Origin: Dactylosporangium sp. AC04546
Lineage (GTDB): Bacteria > Actinomycetota > Actinomycetes > Mycobacteriales > Micromonosporaceae
NCBI RefSeq assembly: GCF_022095675.1
Contig: NZ_JAHYSG010000001.1
Coordinates: 124,001-188,000, forward strand
Direction: 5' to 3'
DNA: 64,000 nt
Below the pieces are notes generated by a model, which saw only the letters and a program-made list of their open reading frames with translations, was not told the DNA's origin and searched no databases. The translations under genes and the position numbers were made by a program. This document shows, in pieces, positions 20,242 through 28,984 of this stretch. Numbering within the stretch: the stretch's first letter is position 1; each line of letters begins with the position of its first letter.

Positions 20242-20416
20242 GGTCGTCCTCATCTCCAGGCGTGGTGCCGATCAGCGGCTCCCAGTATCGGTCCCGGCCC
20301 GGCTTCTCCAGCCGGAATCGCGGGGCCGTTCGGCGCGGCCGCGATCTCGGCCGTACCGCGTCTCCCGCGGTTCTGGCGACGATCGCCCGCCGCGGGGCCT
20401 GGAGTGGCTCCGACAT
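20231..20416 (-). CDS. Possible small basic protein (61 residues)
   Basis: An open frame starting at ATG 20416 and overlapping the start of the coiled-coil membrane protein, so the two could be coupled. The product is Arg/Pro-rich with a distinctive end (KPGRDRYWEPLIGTTPGDED). There is no convincing ribosome site and no family match. In GC-rich DNA such frames arise by chance, so this is only a candidate. Support would come from ribosome profiling or conservation of the RYWEPL motif. Confidence 0.35.
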   Translation of the reverse strand: MSEPLQAPRRAIVARTAGDAVRPRSRPRRTAPRFRLEKPGRDRYWEPLIGTTPGDEDDRER

Positions 20417-20451
20417 TCGGTCGTCGAGCGCAGTTGCGCCCGTTGCTTCCG

Positions 20452-21489
20452 CTACAACGCAATTCCACCGTAGTAGGACTGTATGGCCTGTTCGACCTCC
20501 GGCGGGCAGTGCCCGCCGTGCAGCGCGTCGAGCGCCAGCAGCGCGGCGCCGGTGACCGGCGGGGCCGTGAGCACCGTGACCGTCGCCGCCGGCGAGAGGG
20601 CGGCGATCCGTGCCCGCAGGCCGTCGAGCAGCTGCGGGTGCCGAGCCGTGAGCACTCCGCCGCCGAGTACCACCGTGTACGGCCGGTCGAGCAGCCCCAG
20701 CCGTCCCGCCGCCACCCGTACCAGCGCCTCGATCTCGGCCGCCTGCCGACGCACCACCCGCGTGGCGACCTCGTCGCCGGTCGCCGCCACCGCGAACAGC
20801 ACCTCGCAGAGCTCGTCGAGCCGCTCCATCGGTATCTCGCCCAGATGCAGCCCGACGCTCACGTCCTCCACGATGGACCGCCCGAAGTGCACCCGCACCG
20901 CGTCGGTGAGCGCCGTCGCGGGCCCGCGACCGTCCTCGCCGCGCACGGCGTGGTGGAGGACCAGCGCGGCGAGGTGGTGACCGCCGCCCCAGTCGCCGGA
21001 GAGCTGCCCGAGCGAGGGGAACCGGGAGGTCGCGCCGTCGGCGCGACGCCCGACCGCGTTGATCCCGGCACCGCAGACCACGCCGACCGCGTCCGGGTCC
21101 GCGGTGCCGGAGCGCAGCAGGGCGAACAGGTCGTTGTCGACGCTCACCCGCTCGGCCAGGCCGAGCCGGCCCACCTCCAGGTTCAGGCGTTCGACCTCGA
21201 CCGGCAGGTCGGCGCCGGCGACGTACACCGAAAGCTGGGTCAGCGACAGCCCCGGTGGAACCGCGGCCTCCGCCCGGGCCTGCGCCACCAGCTCGGACAG
21301 CAGCGACAGCGTGGCCGGCAGCCCGATGGCGTGCGGCGAGGTGGTCGGCCCGGTGACGCGGGCCAGGACCCGCCCGTCGGAGTCGCCGAGCACGACGTCG
21401 GTCTTCGAGTTGCCCCCGTCGGCCGCAGCGTAGATGCGCCCCGTCCCATGCCGGTCGACACCTCCGGCGCGCGACGTTGCCGCCGTCAC
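20452..21489 (-). CDS. N-acetylglucosamine kinase-like BadF/BadG ATPase
   Basis: A 345-residue sugar kinase of the BadF/BadG/BcrA/BcrD (actin-fold) family, which includes N-acetylglucosamine kinase. Motifs: phosphate-1 ADGGNSKTDVVLGD, GVVCGAGINAVGR, and GQLSGDWGGG plus the adenosine motif VVLGGGVL. It should phosphorylate an imported amino sugar, which fits the chitinase and chitosanase genes nearby. The GTG start at 21489 overlaps the stop of a short frame that seems to be a gene remnant; another GTG at 21498 is also possible, and neither has a good ribosome site. It is the last gene of the importer operon. Confidence 0.85.
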   Translation of the reverse strand: MTAATSRAGGVDRHGTGRIYAAADGGNSKTDVVLGDSDGRVLARVTGPTTSPHAIGLPATLSLLSELVAQARAEAAVPPGLSLTQLSVYVAGADLPVEVERLNLEVGRLGLAERVSVDNDLFALLRSGTADPDAVGVVCGAGINAVGRRADGATSRFPSLGQLSGDWGGGHHLAALVLHHAVRGEDGRGPATALTDAVRVHFGRSIVEDVSVGLHLGEIPMERLDELCEVLFAVAATGDEVATRVVRRQAAEIEALVRVAAGRLGLLDRPYTVVLGGGVLTARHPQLLDGLRARIAALSPAATVTVLTAPPVTGAALLALDALHGGHCPPEVEQAIQSYYGGIAL

Positions 21490-21607
21490 GACAGCCACGC
21501 AAGGTGGTCGCGGTTCTTGGCGAGCAGCTCGCCGGTCAGCCGGGCGGCCTTGTCGTGCTGGCCGATCAGCGGGCGCGCCAGGAGTGCGGCGTAGACGACG
21601 ATGTTCA
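21486..21607 (-). pseudogene. Possible C-terminal remnant of a GH4 (6-phospho-glycosidase-like) gene
   Basis: Directly after the permease stop, a 40-codon frame (a TTG start is conceivable, overlapping that stop) reads YAALLARPLIGQHDKAARLT and then ELLAKNRDHLAWLS. The repeated 'aLLa.PLIGQ.d.A..L...LLa....hL.WL' flavour resembles the end of family 4 glycosidases, which typically lie between the permease and the kinase in actinobacterial CUT1 operons. If so, an internal deletion removed nearly the whole gene. The match is from memory and short, so it may equally be a small coupled protein. Confidence 0.4.
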
Positions 21608-22426
21608 ACCTTTGACTCCTGTCAGTGCGACGCCCTGCACGAAGGCGCGTTGGGCGAAGAAGAACAGCACGATCACAGGGACCATGGTCAATATGGTCGC
21701 CGCGCTGACGAGGTTCCACTGCACGTGATGCAGGGTCCGGAACGACGCGAGGCCCAGCGAGAGTGTCCAGTTGTGTTCGTTCTCGCTGGTGTACAGCAGG
21801 GGACCGTAGTAGTCGTTCCACGCGTAGAAGAACTGGAACAATGCCGCGGCGGCGATCCCGGGGCGGGCCATCGGCAGCACGACCCGCAGCAGGGTGCGCC
21901 ACTCGCCGCAGCCGTCGACCCGGGCCGCGTCAAGGTACTCGCCGGGGATGGTGAGCAGGAACTGGCGGAGCAGGAAGATGGAGAACGCGTCGCCGAACAG
22001 CATCGGCAGCACCAGCGGCCAGAGGGTGCCGGTGAGGCCCGCGTTCGCCCACATGAGGTACAGCGGGATCGTCGTGACCTGCGGCGGGATCATCATCATG
22101 CAGACGATGACGACGAGCACCGCACCCTGTCCGCGCCAGCGCAGCTTGGCCAGTGCGTAGGCGGCGGGCACGCTGGACAGCAGCATGAACAGCGTGGCGA
22201 CGAGCGCGTACAGCACCGTGTTGAGCAGATACCGTGGCAACGGCGTGCGCACGAAGACTTCAGCGTAGTTGGACGGGTGCCACGAGGACGGCCAGTACGA
22301 TGAGGTCAGCGCTTGCGAGTCGCTCATGAACGAGGTCAGCAGCAGGAAGCCGACCGGCGCGACGAACATGACGCACAACGCGATCGCGACGCTGTGCCGG
22401 GCGACGACCAGCAGGGTCCGGTTCAC
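21605..22426 (-). CDS. Carbohydrate ABC transporter permease, MalG type (CUT1)
   Basis: A 273-residue permease. There are six hydrophobic segments, and the EAA loop EYLDAARVDGCGEWRTLLRV for docking the shared ATPase (MsiK-like, not encoded here). The end GVALTGVKG is typical of MalG-type proteins. The GTG start overlaps the stop of the preceding permease (GTGA), so the two halves of the channel are coupled. With the lipoprotein receptor upstream and the GlcNAc-type kinase downstream it is likely to import amino-sugar oligomers. Confidence 0.92.
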   Translation of the reverse strand: MNRTLLVVARHSVAIALCVMFVAPVGFLLLTSFMSDSQALTSSYWPSSWHPSNYAEVFVRTPLPRYLLNTVLYALVATLFMLLSSVPAAYALAKLRWRGQGAVLVVIVCMMMIPPQVTTIPLYLMWANAGLTGTLWPLVLPMLFGDAFSIFLLRQFLLTIPGEYLDAARVDGCGEWRTLLRVVLPMARPGIAAAALFQFFYAWNDYYGPLLYTSENEHNWTLSLGLASFRTLHHVQWNLVSAATILTMVPVIVLFFFAQRAFVQGVALTGVKG

Positions 22427-23343
22427 GAGGCACGCTCCGGGTCGATGGTACGGCGCAGCAACAGCAGCGACACCGCGAACGCGACGACGAACAGCACCAC
22501 GGCGAGGGCGTTGGCGTAGCCGAGGGCACCGTAACGGAAGCCGACGACATACAGCCACAACGGGTACGTGAAGGTTGAGCCTTCCGGGTAGCCGAACGTC
22601 GAGGAGATGCCGGCACCCGTCGTCGCCTGGCCGCTCGCCGCCGACGCCGCGACGGCCGCCTGGGTGAAGTACTGCAGCGTCGTGATGACTCCGATGACCG
22701 CAGTGAACACGACGACGGGCGAGATGTGTGGCAGCGTCACATGGCGGAACCGCTGCCACGCGTTGGCACCGTCCAGGGCCGCCGCCTCGTGCTGCGCGGT
22801 CGGCACGTCGAGGAGCGCGGCGAGGTACAGCACCATGACGTCCCCGACGCCCCACAGTCCCAGCAGGACCAGCGACGGCTTCGACCAGTCCGGCGAGTTG
22901 AACCACAGCGGACCATCGATGCCGAGGTGCCCGAGCAGCGTGTTGACCGGTCCGACGCCGGGCTTGAGCAGATAGACGAACGCCAGGGTGGCCGCGACCG
23001 GCGGGGCGAGCGCGGGCAGGTAGAAGATCGTGCGGTACACGCCGCTGCCGCGCTTCAAGGTGGTCAGCAGCAGGCCGCTGCCCAGCCCGCCGAGCATCCG
23101 CGCCGGCACCATGACGACGACGAACCACAGCGTGTTCTTCGCCGCGACGTTGAGGAACGCGTCGTCGAACAGGTGCCGGTAGTTGCGCAGCCCGACCCAC
23201 ACCGGTTCGGAGACCAGGTCGAACTTCGCGAAGGAGAAGTAGACCGCGGAGCCCAGCGGATACAGGAAGAAGACCACGATGCCGACCGTCGCCGGCGCCA
23301 TGAACGAGGCGACGGTCAGCATGTGACGCAGCTTCGGGTGCAC
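22423..23343 (-). CDS. Carbohydrate ABC transporter permease, MalF type (CUT1)
   Basis: A 306-residue permease with six membrane segments, starting MAPATVGIVVFFLYPLGSA. The EAA loop is HEAAALDGANAWQRFRHV. The GTG start at 23343 lies one base after the stop of the binding-protein gene; an ATG seven codons in is an alternative. It forms the membrane channel with the MalG-type partner. No ATPase gene is present in the operon, which is usual for actinomycete CUT1 systems that share one ATPase. Confidence 0.92.
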   Translation of the reverse strand: MHPKLRHMLTVASFMAPATVGIVVFFLYPLGSAVYFSFAKFDLVSEPVWVGLRNYRHLFDDAFLNVAAKNTLWFVVVMVPARMLGGLGSGLLLTTLKRGSGVYRTIFYLPALAPPVAATLAFVYLLKPGVGPVNTLLGHLGIDGPLWFNSPDWSKPSLVLLGLWGVGDVMVLYLAALLDVPTAQHEAAALDGANAWQRFRHVTLPHISPVVVFTAVIGVITTLQYFTQAAVAASAASGQATTGAGISSTFGYPEGSTFTYPLWLYVVGFRYGALGYANALAVVLFVVAFAVSLLLLRRTIDPERAS

Positions 23344-23344
23344 G

Positions 23345-24646
23345 CTACCCGCCCAGTTGCAGCAGCGAGTTGACCTGCTTGTCGACGCCCGCGAGCCCGG
23401 CGTTCAGGTCATTCGCACCGCCGCTCTGCCAGCTGTCGCAGAACGTCTGGAACGTCTCCTGGTAGGCCGGCCCGGCCGAGGACGGCGGCGTGGTGGTGGT
23501 CTTCGGGTGGTTGAAGATGTCGACGAACGTCTTGAACTCGGCGTCCATCTTCAGGTCGGGCGAGGCGAGCGCGTCCTTTGTGGACGGTATGTTCTTCAAG
23601 CTGTTGGACAGCTTGACGATCGCCTTGGTGTCCGTGGTGAGATACCTGATGAGCTCCCACGCCGCCTCGGGATTCCTGGCGGTACGGGAGATGCCGATGA
23701 CGTTGCCCGTGACGTATCCGGCGCCGTAGCGCTCCGCGGTGGACACCGGCATCGGGGCGACCCCGAACTGCAGGTCCGGCGCCTGGTCCTTGGCGAACGC
23801 GATGCGGTACTCGCCGTCGATCGCCATCGCGACCTGACCCTTCTGGAAGGCGTTGGCGTCGGAGTACTCGTCGCCGAGCGACGCGCGGAACGCCTCGAGC
23901 TTGTCGTAACCGAACCAGTCGACGAGTTCCTTCTGCCACTTCAGCAGCTGCGGCCAGCCCGGGTCGGTGCCGATCGCCGACGAGCCGTCGCCCTTGAGCC
24001 ACTGCGCGCCGACCATCGGGCCGAGGTGGGACGGGGTGTTCTCGTAGAAGCCGAACAGCGGCAGGAATCCGGCCGTCTGGATGCTGCCGTCCGGGCCGCG
24101 CTTGGTCAGCTTCTTCGCGTCCTCGGCGAACTCCTCCAGGGTCTTCGGCGGGCCGGCGATGCCCGCCTCGGCGAAGAGCTTCTTGTTGTAGTACAGGCCG
24201 TACGCGTCGGCGAGCACCGGCATGGAGCACCGCTTGCCCTTGTGCTCCGTGTACTGCTTGACGGTCTGCGGGAAGGCGTCCATCGACACCTTGTCCCGGG
24301 CGATGTACTGGTTGAGGTCGAGCCACGCACCACTGGCGCAGAACTGGCCGACGATGTCGGTGGAGTAGGACAGCCCGACATCGGGCCCCTGGCCACCGCC
24401 GATCGCCTGGGTCATCTTGGAGTCGTCCTGGCCTGACTTCACGACGACCTTGATCTTCGGGTGGGCAGCCTGGAAGTCCGCGACGACGGCGTCGATCGCC
24501 TCGGCCTCGCGGTCGGTGAAGAAATGCCAGAACTCCACGGTGCCGGAGACGTCCGCGCCGGGATCGGCGATCGGTTTCTCCTTGGTCCCTGGGGTGCAGG
24601 CCGCCAGGACGAGCGTCACGGCGGCGAGGATGGTGAGACGACGCAA
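23345..24646 (-). CDS. Carbohydrate-binding lipoprotein of CUT1 ABC transporter
   Basis: A 433-residue family 1 extracellular solute-binding protein. The lipobox is TLVLAAC at the end of a short signal. The mature part has the GTVEFWHFFTDREAEAI opening, YGLYYNKKLFAEAGI, and a C-terminal AAWELIRYLT block, all usual in sugar-binding receptors. The start is TTG with an excellent TAGGAGG ribosome site five bases upstream; that site overlaps the stop of a truncated upstream frame with a ROK-like end. Ligand likely a chito-oligosaccharide by context. Confidence 0.92.
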   Translation of the reverse strand: MRRLTILAAVTLVLAACTPGTKEKPIADPGADVSGTVEFWHFFTDREAEAIDAVVADFQAAHPKIKVVVKSGQDDSKMTQAIGGGQGPDVGLSYSTDIVGQFCASGAWLDLNQYIARDKVSMDAFPQTVKQYTEHKGKRCSMPVLADAYGLYYNKKLFAEAGIAGPPKTLEEFAEDAKKLTKRGPDGSIQTAGFLPLFGFYENTPSHLGPMVGAQWLKGDGSSAIGTDPGWPQLLKWQKELVDWFGYDKLEAFRASLGDEYSDANAFQKGQVAMAIDGEYRIAFAKDQAPDLQFGVAPMPVSTAERYGAGYVTGNVIGISRTARNPEAAWELIRYLTTDTKAIVKLSNSLKNIPSTKDALASPDLKMDAEFKTFVDIFNHPKTTTTPPSSAGPAYQETFQTFCDSWQSGGANDLNAGLAGVDKQVNSLLQLGG

Positions 24647-24655
24647 GGCAACCTC

Positions 24656-24775
24656 CTACGGACTGGGTTGACGCAGTGCGGCGAGGAGGGTCTCGCGCAC
24701 CGCGGAGAGCGCCGCGCCGGCCGCGCCCAGCAGGGGCGCGTCGTCGTCGACGGTCGAGACCAAGATCACCGTCTC
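24656..24775 (-). pseudogene. C-terminal remnant of a ROK-family regulator/kinase
   Basis: Immediately upstream of the binding-protein gene a frame of about 40 codons ends at a TAG that overlaps the ribosome site. It reads VSTVDDDAPLLGAAGAALSA followed by VRETLLAAL, the familiar last helix of ROK proteins (…GDDAPLLGA.aLAl...). No start codon, helix-turn-helix or ROK sugar-binding motif is found upstream; the DNA before it turns into a probable promoter region. I read it as a truncated regulator that once preceded the operon. Confidence 0.5.
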
Positions 24776-24859
24776 TGGAAGTCCTGGGTGATCCGGGGTG
24801 GGACATGGACCTGGCGACCGGCTCGGGCGACGGCTTCGCCGCCGCCCAGCTCCCGCCGA

Positions 24860-24881
24860 CTAATAGGCAGACTGACTAACA
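24860..24881. promoter_or_regulatory. 22-bp operator-like site A
   Basis: This AT-rich island has the form CTAAT…GACTAACA on the + strand, a CTAA/TTAG-bounded imperfect palindrome. Read on the - strand it matches site B (25006-25027) at 17 of 22 positions. It lies upstream of the ROK remnant and binding-protein gene, so it probably regulates the leftward importer operon. Confidence 0.55.
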
Positions 24882-25005
24882 GTTGCGCGCAAAGGTAGGC
24901 GCTCTCACCGGCGTCTGTCAATGGTCTGAACCGGGGATCGCCCGGGGGGATCGGCAACGGATTGATGGTTGACACGACCGTCGATGCGATGTTCCCATTT
25001 TCTAA

Positions 25006-25027
25006 CTATCAGGCAACCTGCCTAACA
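25006..25027. promoter_or_regulatory. 22-bp operator-like site B
   Basis: An AT-rich site within CTAACTATCAGGC…TGCCTAACA, the second member of the pair with site A. Its core AGGCAacCTGCCT is an inverted repeat. It lies about 100 bases before the first secreted hydrolase gene on the + strand. The rest of 24776-25129 holds no gene I can support, only this divergent control region. Confidence 0.55.
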
Positions 25028-25129
25028 ATTCTCGGCTCCTCAGCCGGTGGCTGCCCCGCCGGTCGATGCGGGGTGCCTCGGCCGCGCGGCAACGCCGATC
25101 GGCCCGGAATCGCACGCCTTGGAGGATCG

Positions 25130-27562
25130 ATGAACGTGAAAGGAACGCGAACGGCGCGACGCTGGATCACCGCTCTGGTCGCCGCCGGGGTGGCGGCCAC
25201 CGTCCTTCCGCCGTCGCTGGCTGCCGAGGCGGCCGCCATCAGGTACGAGGCGGAGGACGCCACGATCTCGGGCGGCGTCGTGGAGTCCAACCACGCCGGC
25301 CACTCCGGCAGGGGCTTCGTCAACTACGACAACGTCACGGGCAGCTCCGTCGAGTGGACCGTCAACGCGGCGACAGCCGGAACGGCCACGATCGGGCTGC
25401 GCTTCGCCAACGGCACCACGATCGACCGGCCGATGGACGTCAGCGTCAACGGCACCGTGGTCAGCCCCGCACTCTCGTTCCCGGGCACCGGCACCTGGGA
25501 CACCTGGCAGACCAGGACGATCACCGCCGCGGTGACCGCCGGCGCCAACCGGATCCGGGCCACCGCGACCACCGCCAACGGCGGACCCAACGTCGACTGG
25601 ATCGATTTCGACGTCGCACCGCCGACGTCGGACTACCAGGCGGAGAACGCGACCATCGCCCAGGGTGTGGTCGAGTCGAACCACAACGGGTACACCGGCA
25701 CCGGCTTCGTCAACTACGACAACATCGCCGGCAGCTACGTCCAGTGGTCGGTCCCGTCCGCCGCCGCGGGCAACGTCAGCGTCGCCGTCCGCTACGCGAA
25801 CGGCACCACGACCGACCGGCCCATGGACATCACCGTCAACGGCACTCTCGTGCGCGGCGCGCTGTCGTTCCCGAGCACCGGTACCTGGGACACCTGGCAG
25901 GTGGTGACGTTCACCGTCGGCCTCGCCGCCGGTACGAACCTGATCCGGGCCGCCGCGACCACCGCCAACGGCGGACCCAACGTCGACAAGCTCAGCGCAG
26001 GCGTGCCGGGAGACACCTCCGCCCCCACCGCCCCGGGGCAACCGGCCTGCGCCAGCATCACCGAGAACAGCCTGCTGCTGTCGTGGGGCGCCTCGACCGA
26101 CAACGTCGGCGTCGTCGCGTACGACATCTACCACGACGGCAACAAGATCGGTGAGGCCGCCGGCACCGCCACGTCGAAGTCCCTGACCGGCCTGCAGCCC
26201 AACTTCGAGTACCGTCTGTCGGTCTTCGGTCGCGACGCGGCGGGCAACGTGTCGACCAGCAGTCCACAGGCGATCTGCCGGACTCTCGCGAGCTCCGACA
26301 CCCAGGCGCCGACCACACCGGCCAACTTCGCCACCGCGAACGTCGCCGGCAACTCGGTCGGCACGTCGTGGACCGCGTCGACCGACAACGTCGGCGTGAC
26401 GGGGTACGACGTGCTGGGCGCCGGCGGCTCGGTGCTCAAGTCGGTCGGCAACGTCACCTCGACGACGGTCGCCGGGCTGGCGTGCAACACCACGTACACG
26501 CTGACCGTGGTCGCGAAGGACGCCGCCGGCAACATCTCTCCGCCGAGCAACGCGAGAACCATCACCACCACCGCGTGCAGCGGGGGCGTGCCCTCGGGCA
26601 TCACCACCGTCTCGACCGGCTGGACCATCCCGTGGGGAGTCGCGTGGCTGCCGGACGGCCAGACGGCGATCGCGACCGAACGCGACTCGTTCAAGGTCTT
26701 CAAGGTCACCCTGGGCGGCGCGCGGACCCAGGTCGGCACCGTGCCGAACACGGTCACCACCAACGGCGAGGGCGGCCTGCTCGGCGTCGCCGTCGACCCG
26801 AACTGGAACAGCAACCACTACGTGTACTTCATGCACACCGCCGCCGAGGGCAACCGCATCGCCCGGATGACCTACAACGGCACGACGCTCACGGCGTACA
26901 CCTCACTCGTCACAGGCATCATGAAGAACCGCTACCACAACGGCGGCCGGCTGGCGTTCGGTCCCGACGGCTACCTCTACGCGACCACCGGTGAGGCGCA
27001 GACACCGAGTCTCGCGCAGGACAAGAACTCGCTCAACGGCAAGATCCTGCGGATGAGGACCGACGGTACGCCGGCGCCCGGAAACCCCTTCGGCACGCTC
27101 GTGTACAGCTACGGCCATCGCAACCCGCAGGGCATCGCCTGGGACTCGCAGGGCCGGCTCTGGGAGGCCGAGTTCGGCAACAGCCAGTACGACGAGCTCA
27201 ACCTCATCAAACCCGGCCGCAACTACGGCTGGCCGACGTGTGAGGGCACCTGCAGCGTCGCCGGCATGGAGAACCCGAAGCGGCAGTGGTCGGTGAGCAC
27301 CGCCTCGCCCAGCGCCATCGCGATCGTCCGCGACGTCGTGTACATGGCGGCGCTGCGCGGAGAGCGGTTGTGGCGGATCCCGCTGCTCGACGGCGAGAAC
27401 ACCGGCTCGCCGACGGCGTACTACGTCGGCACCTACGGGCGGCTGCGCACGGTGGTCAAGGTGCCCGGCGCCGACCAACTCTGGCTGTCGACCACCAACT
27501 GCGACAACAACGGCGGCGCAGCCGCCGGCTCCGACCAGATCTTCCGCATCACCATCGCCTAG
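25130..27562 (+). CDS. Secreted CBM35-like/Fn3 protein with PQQ sugar-dehydrogenase-like domain
   Basis: An 810-residue secreted protein. Signal peptide is at about 1-37. Two carbohydrate-binding modules of CBM35/CBM6 type follow (about 40-160 and 167-287, each with YEAEDA/YQAENA, FVNYDN and WDTWQ marks), then two Fn3 domains (about 295-390 and 395-485). The C-terminal six-bladed propeller is of the glucose/sorbosone dehydrogenase kind (IPWGVAWLPDG, GEGGLLGVAVDP, YHNGGRLAFGPDGYLYATTG, YGHRNPQGIAWD). It is probably a redox enzyme acting on polysaccharide ends, an AA12-like activity. The ATG follows GGAGG; a longer frame to 24962 is not needed. It heads the rightward hydrolase group. Confidence 0.85.
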   Translation: MNVKGTRTARRWITALVAAGVAATVLPPSLAAEAAAIRYEAEDATISGGVVESNHAGHSGRGFVNYDNVTGSSVEWTVNAATAGTATIGLRFANGTTIDRPMDVSVNGTVVSPALSFPGTGTWDTWQTRTITAAVTAGANRIRATATTANGGPNVDWIDFDVAPPTSDYQAENATIAQGVVESNHNGYTGTGFVNYDNIAGSYVQWSVPSAAAGNVSVAVRYANGTTTDRPMDITVNGTLVRGALSFPSTGTWDTWQVVTFTVGLAAGTNLIRAAATTANGGPNVDKLSAGVPGDTSAPTAPGQPACASITENSLLLSWGASTDNVGVVAYDIYHDGNKIGEAAGTATSKSLTGLQPNFEYRLSVFGRDAAGNVSTSSPQAICRTLASSDTQAPTTPANFATANVAGNSVGTSWTASTDNVGVTGYDVLGAGGSVLKSVGNVTSTTVAGLACNTTYTLTVVAKDAAGNISPPSNARTITTTACSGGVPSGITTVSTGWTIPWGVAWLPDGQTAIATERDSFKVFKVTLGGARTQVGTVPNTVTTNGEGGLLGVAVDPNWNSNHYVYFMHTAAEGNRIARMTYNGTTLTAYTSLVTGIMKNRYHNGGRLAFGPDGYLYATTGEAQTPSLAQDKNSLNGKILRMRTDGTPAPGNPFGTLVYSYGHRNPQGIAWDSQGRLWEAEFGNSQYDELNLIKPGRNYGWPTCEGTCSVAGMENPKRQWSVSTASPSAIAIVRDVVYMAALRGERLWRIPLLDGENTGSPTAYYVGTYGRLRTVVKVPGADQLWLSTTNCDNNGGAAAGSDQIFRITIA

Positions 27563-27586
27563 CCCCAGCCCGTTACTGGAGGAACG

Positions 27587-28972
27587 ATGCGACGCAGCAG
27601 ATGGCGCACCGGCCTGACCGCGCTCGCGGTCGGCGTCACGGCGGCGCTGACCCCGATCGCGCTGCCGATCGGGCCCGCCCAGGCCGCAACGACGACGGTC
27701 TACCAGGCGGAGAACGCCACCGTCTCGCAGGGCGTGGTCGAGTCCAACCACGTCGGATACAGCGGTACCGGATTCGTCAACTACGACAACGTCGCCGGCT
27801 CGTACGTGCAGTGGTCGGTGACCGCCGCGGCCGCCGGCAGCGCGACGCTCACCATCAGGTTCTCCAACGGCACGACCACCAACCGGCCGATGAACATCGC
27901 CGTCAACGGTACGACCGTCGCGTCCGGCGTCGCGTTCAACGGCACCGGCAACTGGGACACCTGGCAGGACGTCAGCGTCACCGTGGCGCTGAACGCCGGC
28001 GCAAACACCGTGCGGGCCACCGCCACCACGGCGAACGGCGGACCCAACGTCGACCGGGTCACCGTCGTCGAGAACGCCACCGGTGGGCCGAGCATGGCCG
28101 TCGCGCCGTACGAGTACTTCGGCTGGGGCAACCCGCAGAGCCCGACGTCGGTGATGTCGGCGACGGGGATCAAGTTCTTCACGCTCGCCTTCATGCTCTC
28201 CGACGGCGGTTGCAACCCGCTCTGGGATGGCTCCCGGCCGCTCGCCGGCGGCGACGACCAGTCGAAGATCAACGCCATCCGCGCCGCCGGCGGCGACGTC
28301 ATCGTCTCCTTCAGCGGCTGGAGCGGCAACAAGCTCGGCGAGAAGTGCTCATCGGCATCGGCGCTCGCCGGCGCCTACCAGAAGGTCATCAACGCGTACC
28401 GGCTCAGGGCGATCGACGTCGACATCGAGGCGACCGAGTTCTCCAACGCCACCGTGCGGCAGCGGGTCATCAGCGCGTTGAAGATCATCAAGACGAACAA
28501 CCCGGGTATCAAGACGTTCATCACCTTCGGCACGACACCGACCGGGCCGGACGCCGACGGCGTCGACCTCATCAAGAAGGGCGCCGCGGCCGGCCTCGAC
28601 AACGACGGCTGGACCATCATGCCGTTCGACTTCGGCGGACACACCGGAACGATGGGCGCGGCGTCGGTCAGCGCCGCCGACGGGCTGAAGAACGCGGTCA
28701 AGAGCGCCTACGGCTACAGCGATGCCACCGCCTACACGAAGATCGGCATCTCGTCGATGAACGGCAAGACCGACGAGGCGGACGAGACCGTCACCCTCGC
28801 CGACTTTCAAACGATCCTGGCCTACGCGCAGCAGCATCACATCGCGCGACTGACGTTCTGGTCGATCAACCGCGACCGGGCCTGCGGGGCCGGTTCCGAC
28901 GCCGATTCGTGCAGCGGCGTCTCGCAGGCGCCATACGCGTACACCAAGGTTTTCGTCCAGTACACCGGCTGA
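27587..28972 (+). CDS. Secreted GH18 chitinase with N-terminal CBM35-like module
   Basis: A 461-residue protein. A signal peptide of about 34 residues precedes a CBM35-like module (about 37-160) and a GH18 domain (about 168-461). The domain opens with YEYFGWGNPQSPTSVM, and the catalytic strand is LRAIDVDIEATEF, in which the terminal Glu is the expected acid. Later parts include GWTIMPFDFGG and FWSINRDRAC. Start ATG follows GGAGGAA. It would cut chitin to oligomers for the CUT1 importer and GlcNAc-type kinase on the other side. The first Asp of the usual DxxDxDxE is not obvious here, as in some actinomycete chitinases of this subtype. Confidence 0.88.
   Translation: MRRSRWRTGLTALAVGVTAALTPIALPIGPAQAATTTVYQAENATVSQGVVESNHVGYSGTGFVNYDNVAGSYVQWSVTAAAAGSATLTIRFSNGTTTNRPMNIAVNGTTVASGVAFNGTGNWDTWQDVSVTVALNAGANTVRATATTANGGPNVDRVTVVENATGGPSMAVAPYEYFGWGNPQSPTSVMSATGIKFFTLAFMLSDGGCNPLWDGSRPLAGGDDQSKINAIRAAGGDVIVSFSGWSGNKLGEKCSSASALAGAYQKVINAYRLRAIDVDIEATEFSNATVRQRVISALKIIKTNNPGIKTFITFGTTPTGPDADGVDLIKKGAAAGLDNDGWTIMPFDFGGHTGTMGAASVSAADGLKNAVKSAYGYSDATAYTKIGISSMNGKTDEADETVTLADFQTILAYAQQHHIARLTFWSINRDRACGAGSDADSCSGVSQAPYAYTKVFVQYTG
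27727..27910 (+). repeat. CBM-coding direct repeat, copy 1
   Basis: This segment of the chitinase CBM differs from 29107-29290 in the next gene at only 9 of 184 positions. An identical run of 65 bases spans 27739-27803. Such identity at silent positions indicates a recent duplication or gene conversion of the module. Confidence 0.9.
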
Positions 28973-28984
28973 GAAGGGATGTCG

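Noticed and set aside
24766..24975. 69-codon minus-strand frame starting at a GTG (MSTINPLPIPPGDPRFRPLT)
   Set aside because: It overlaps the ROK-like stub in a different frame and crosses the operator-like site; no motif. The start resembles a protein but I cannot support it.
24962..25129. Upstream extension of the CBM/Fn3 dehydrogenase-like gene
   Set aside because: The added 56 residues cross operator site B and lack a ribosome site; the ATG at 25130 has GGAGG and a proper signal peptide.
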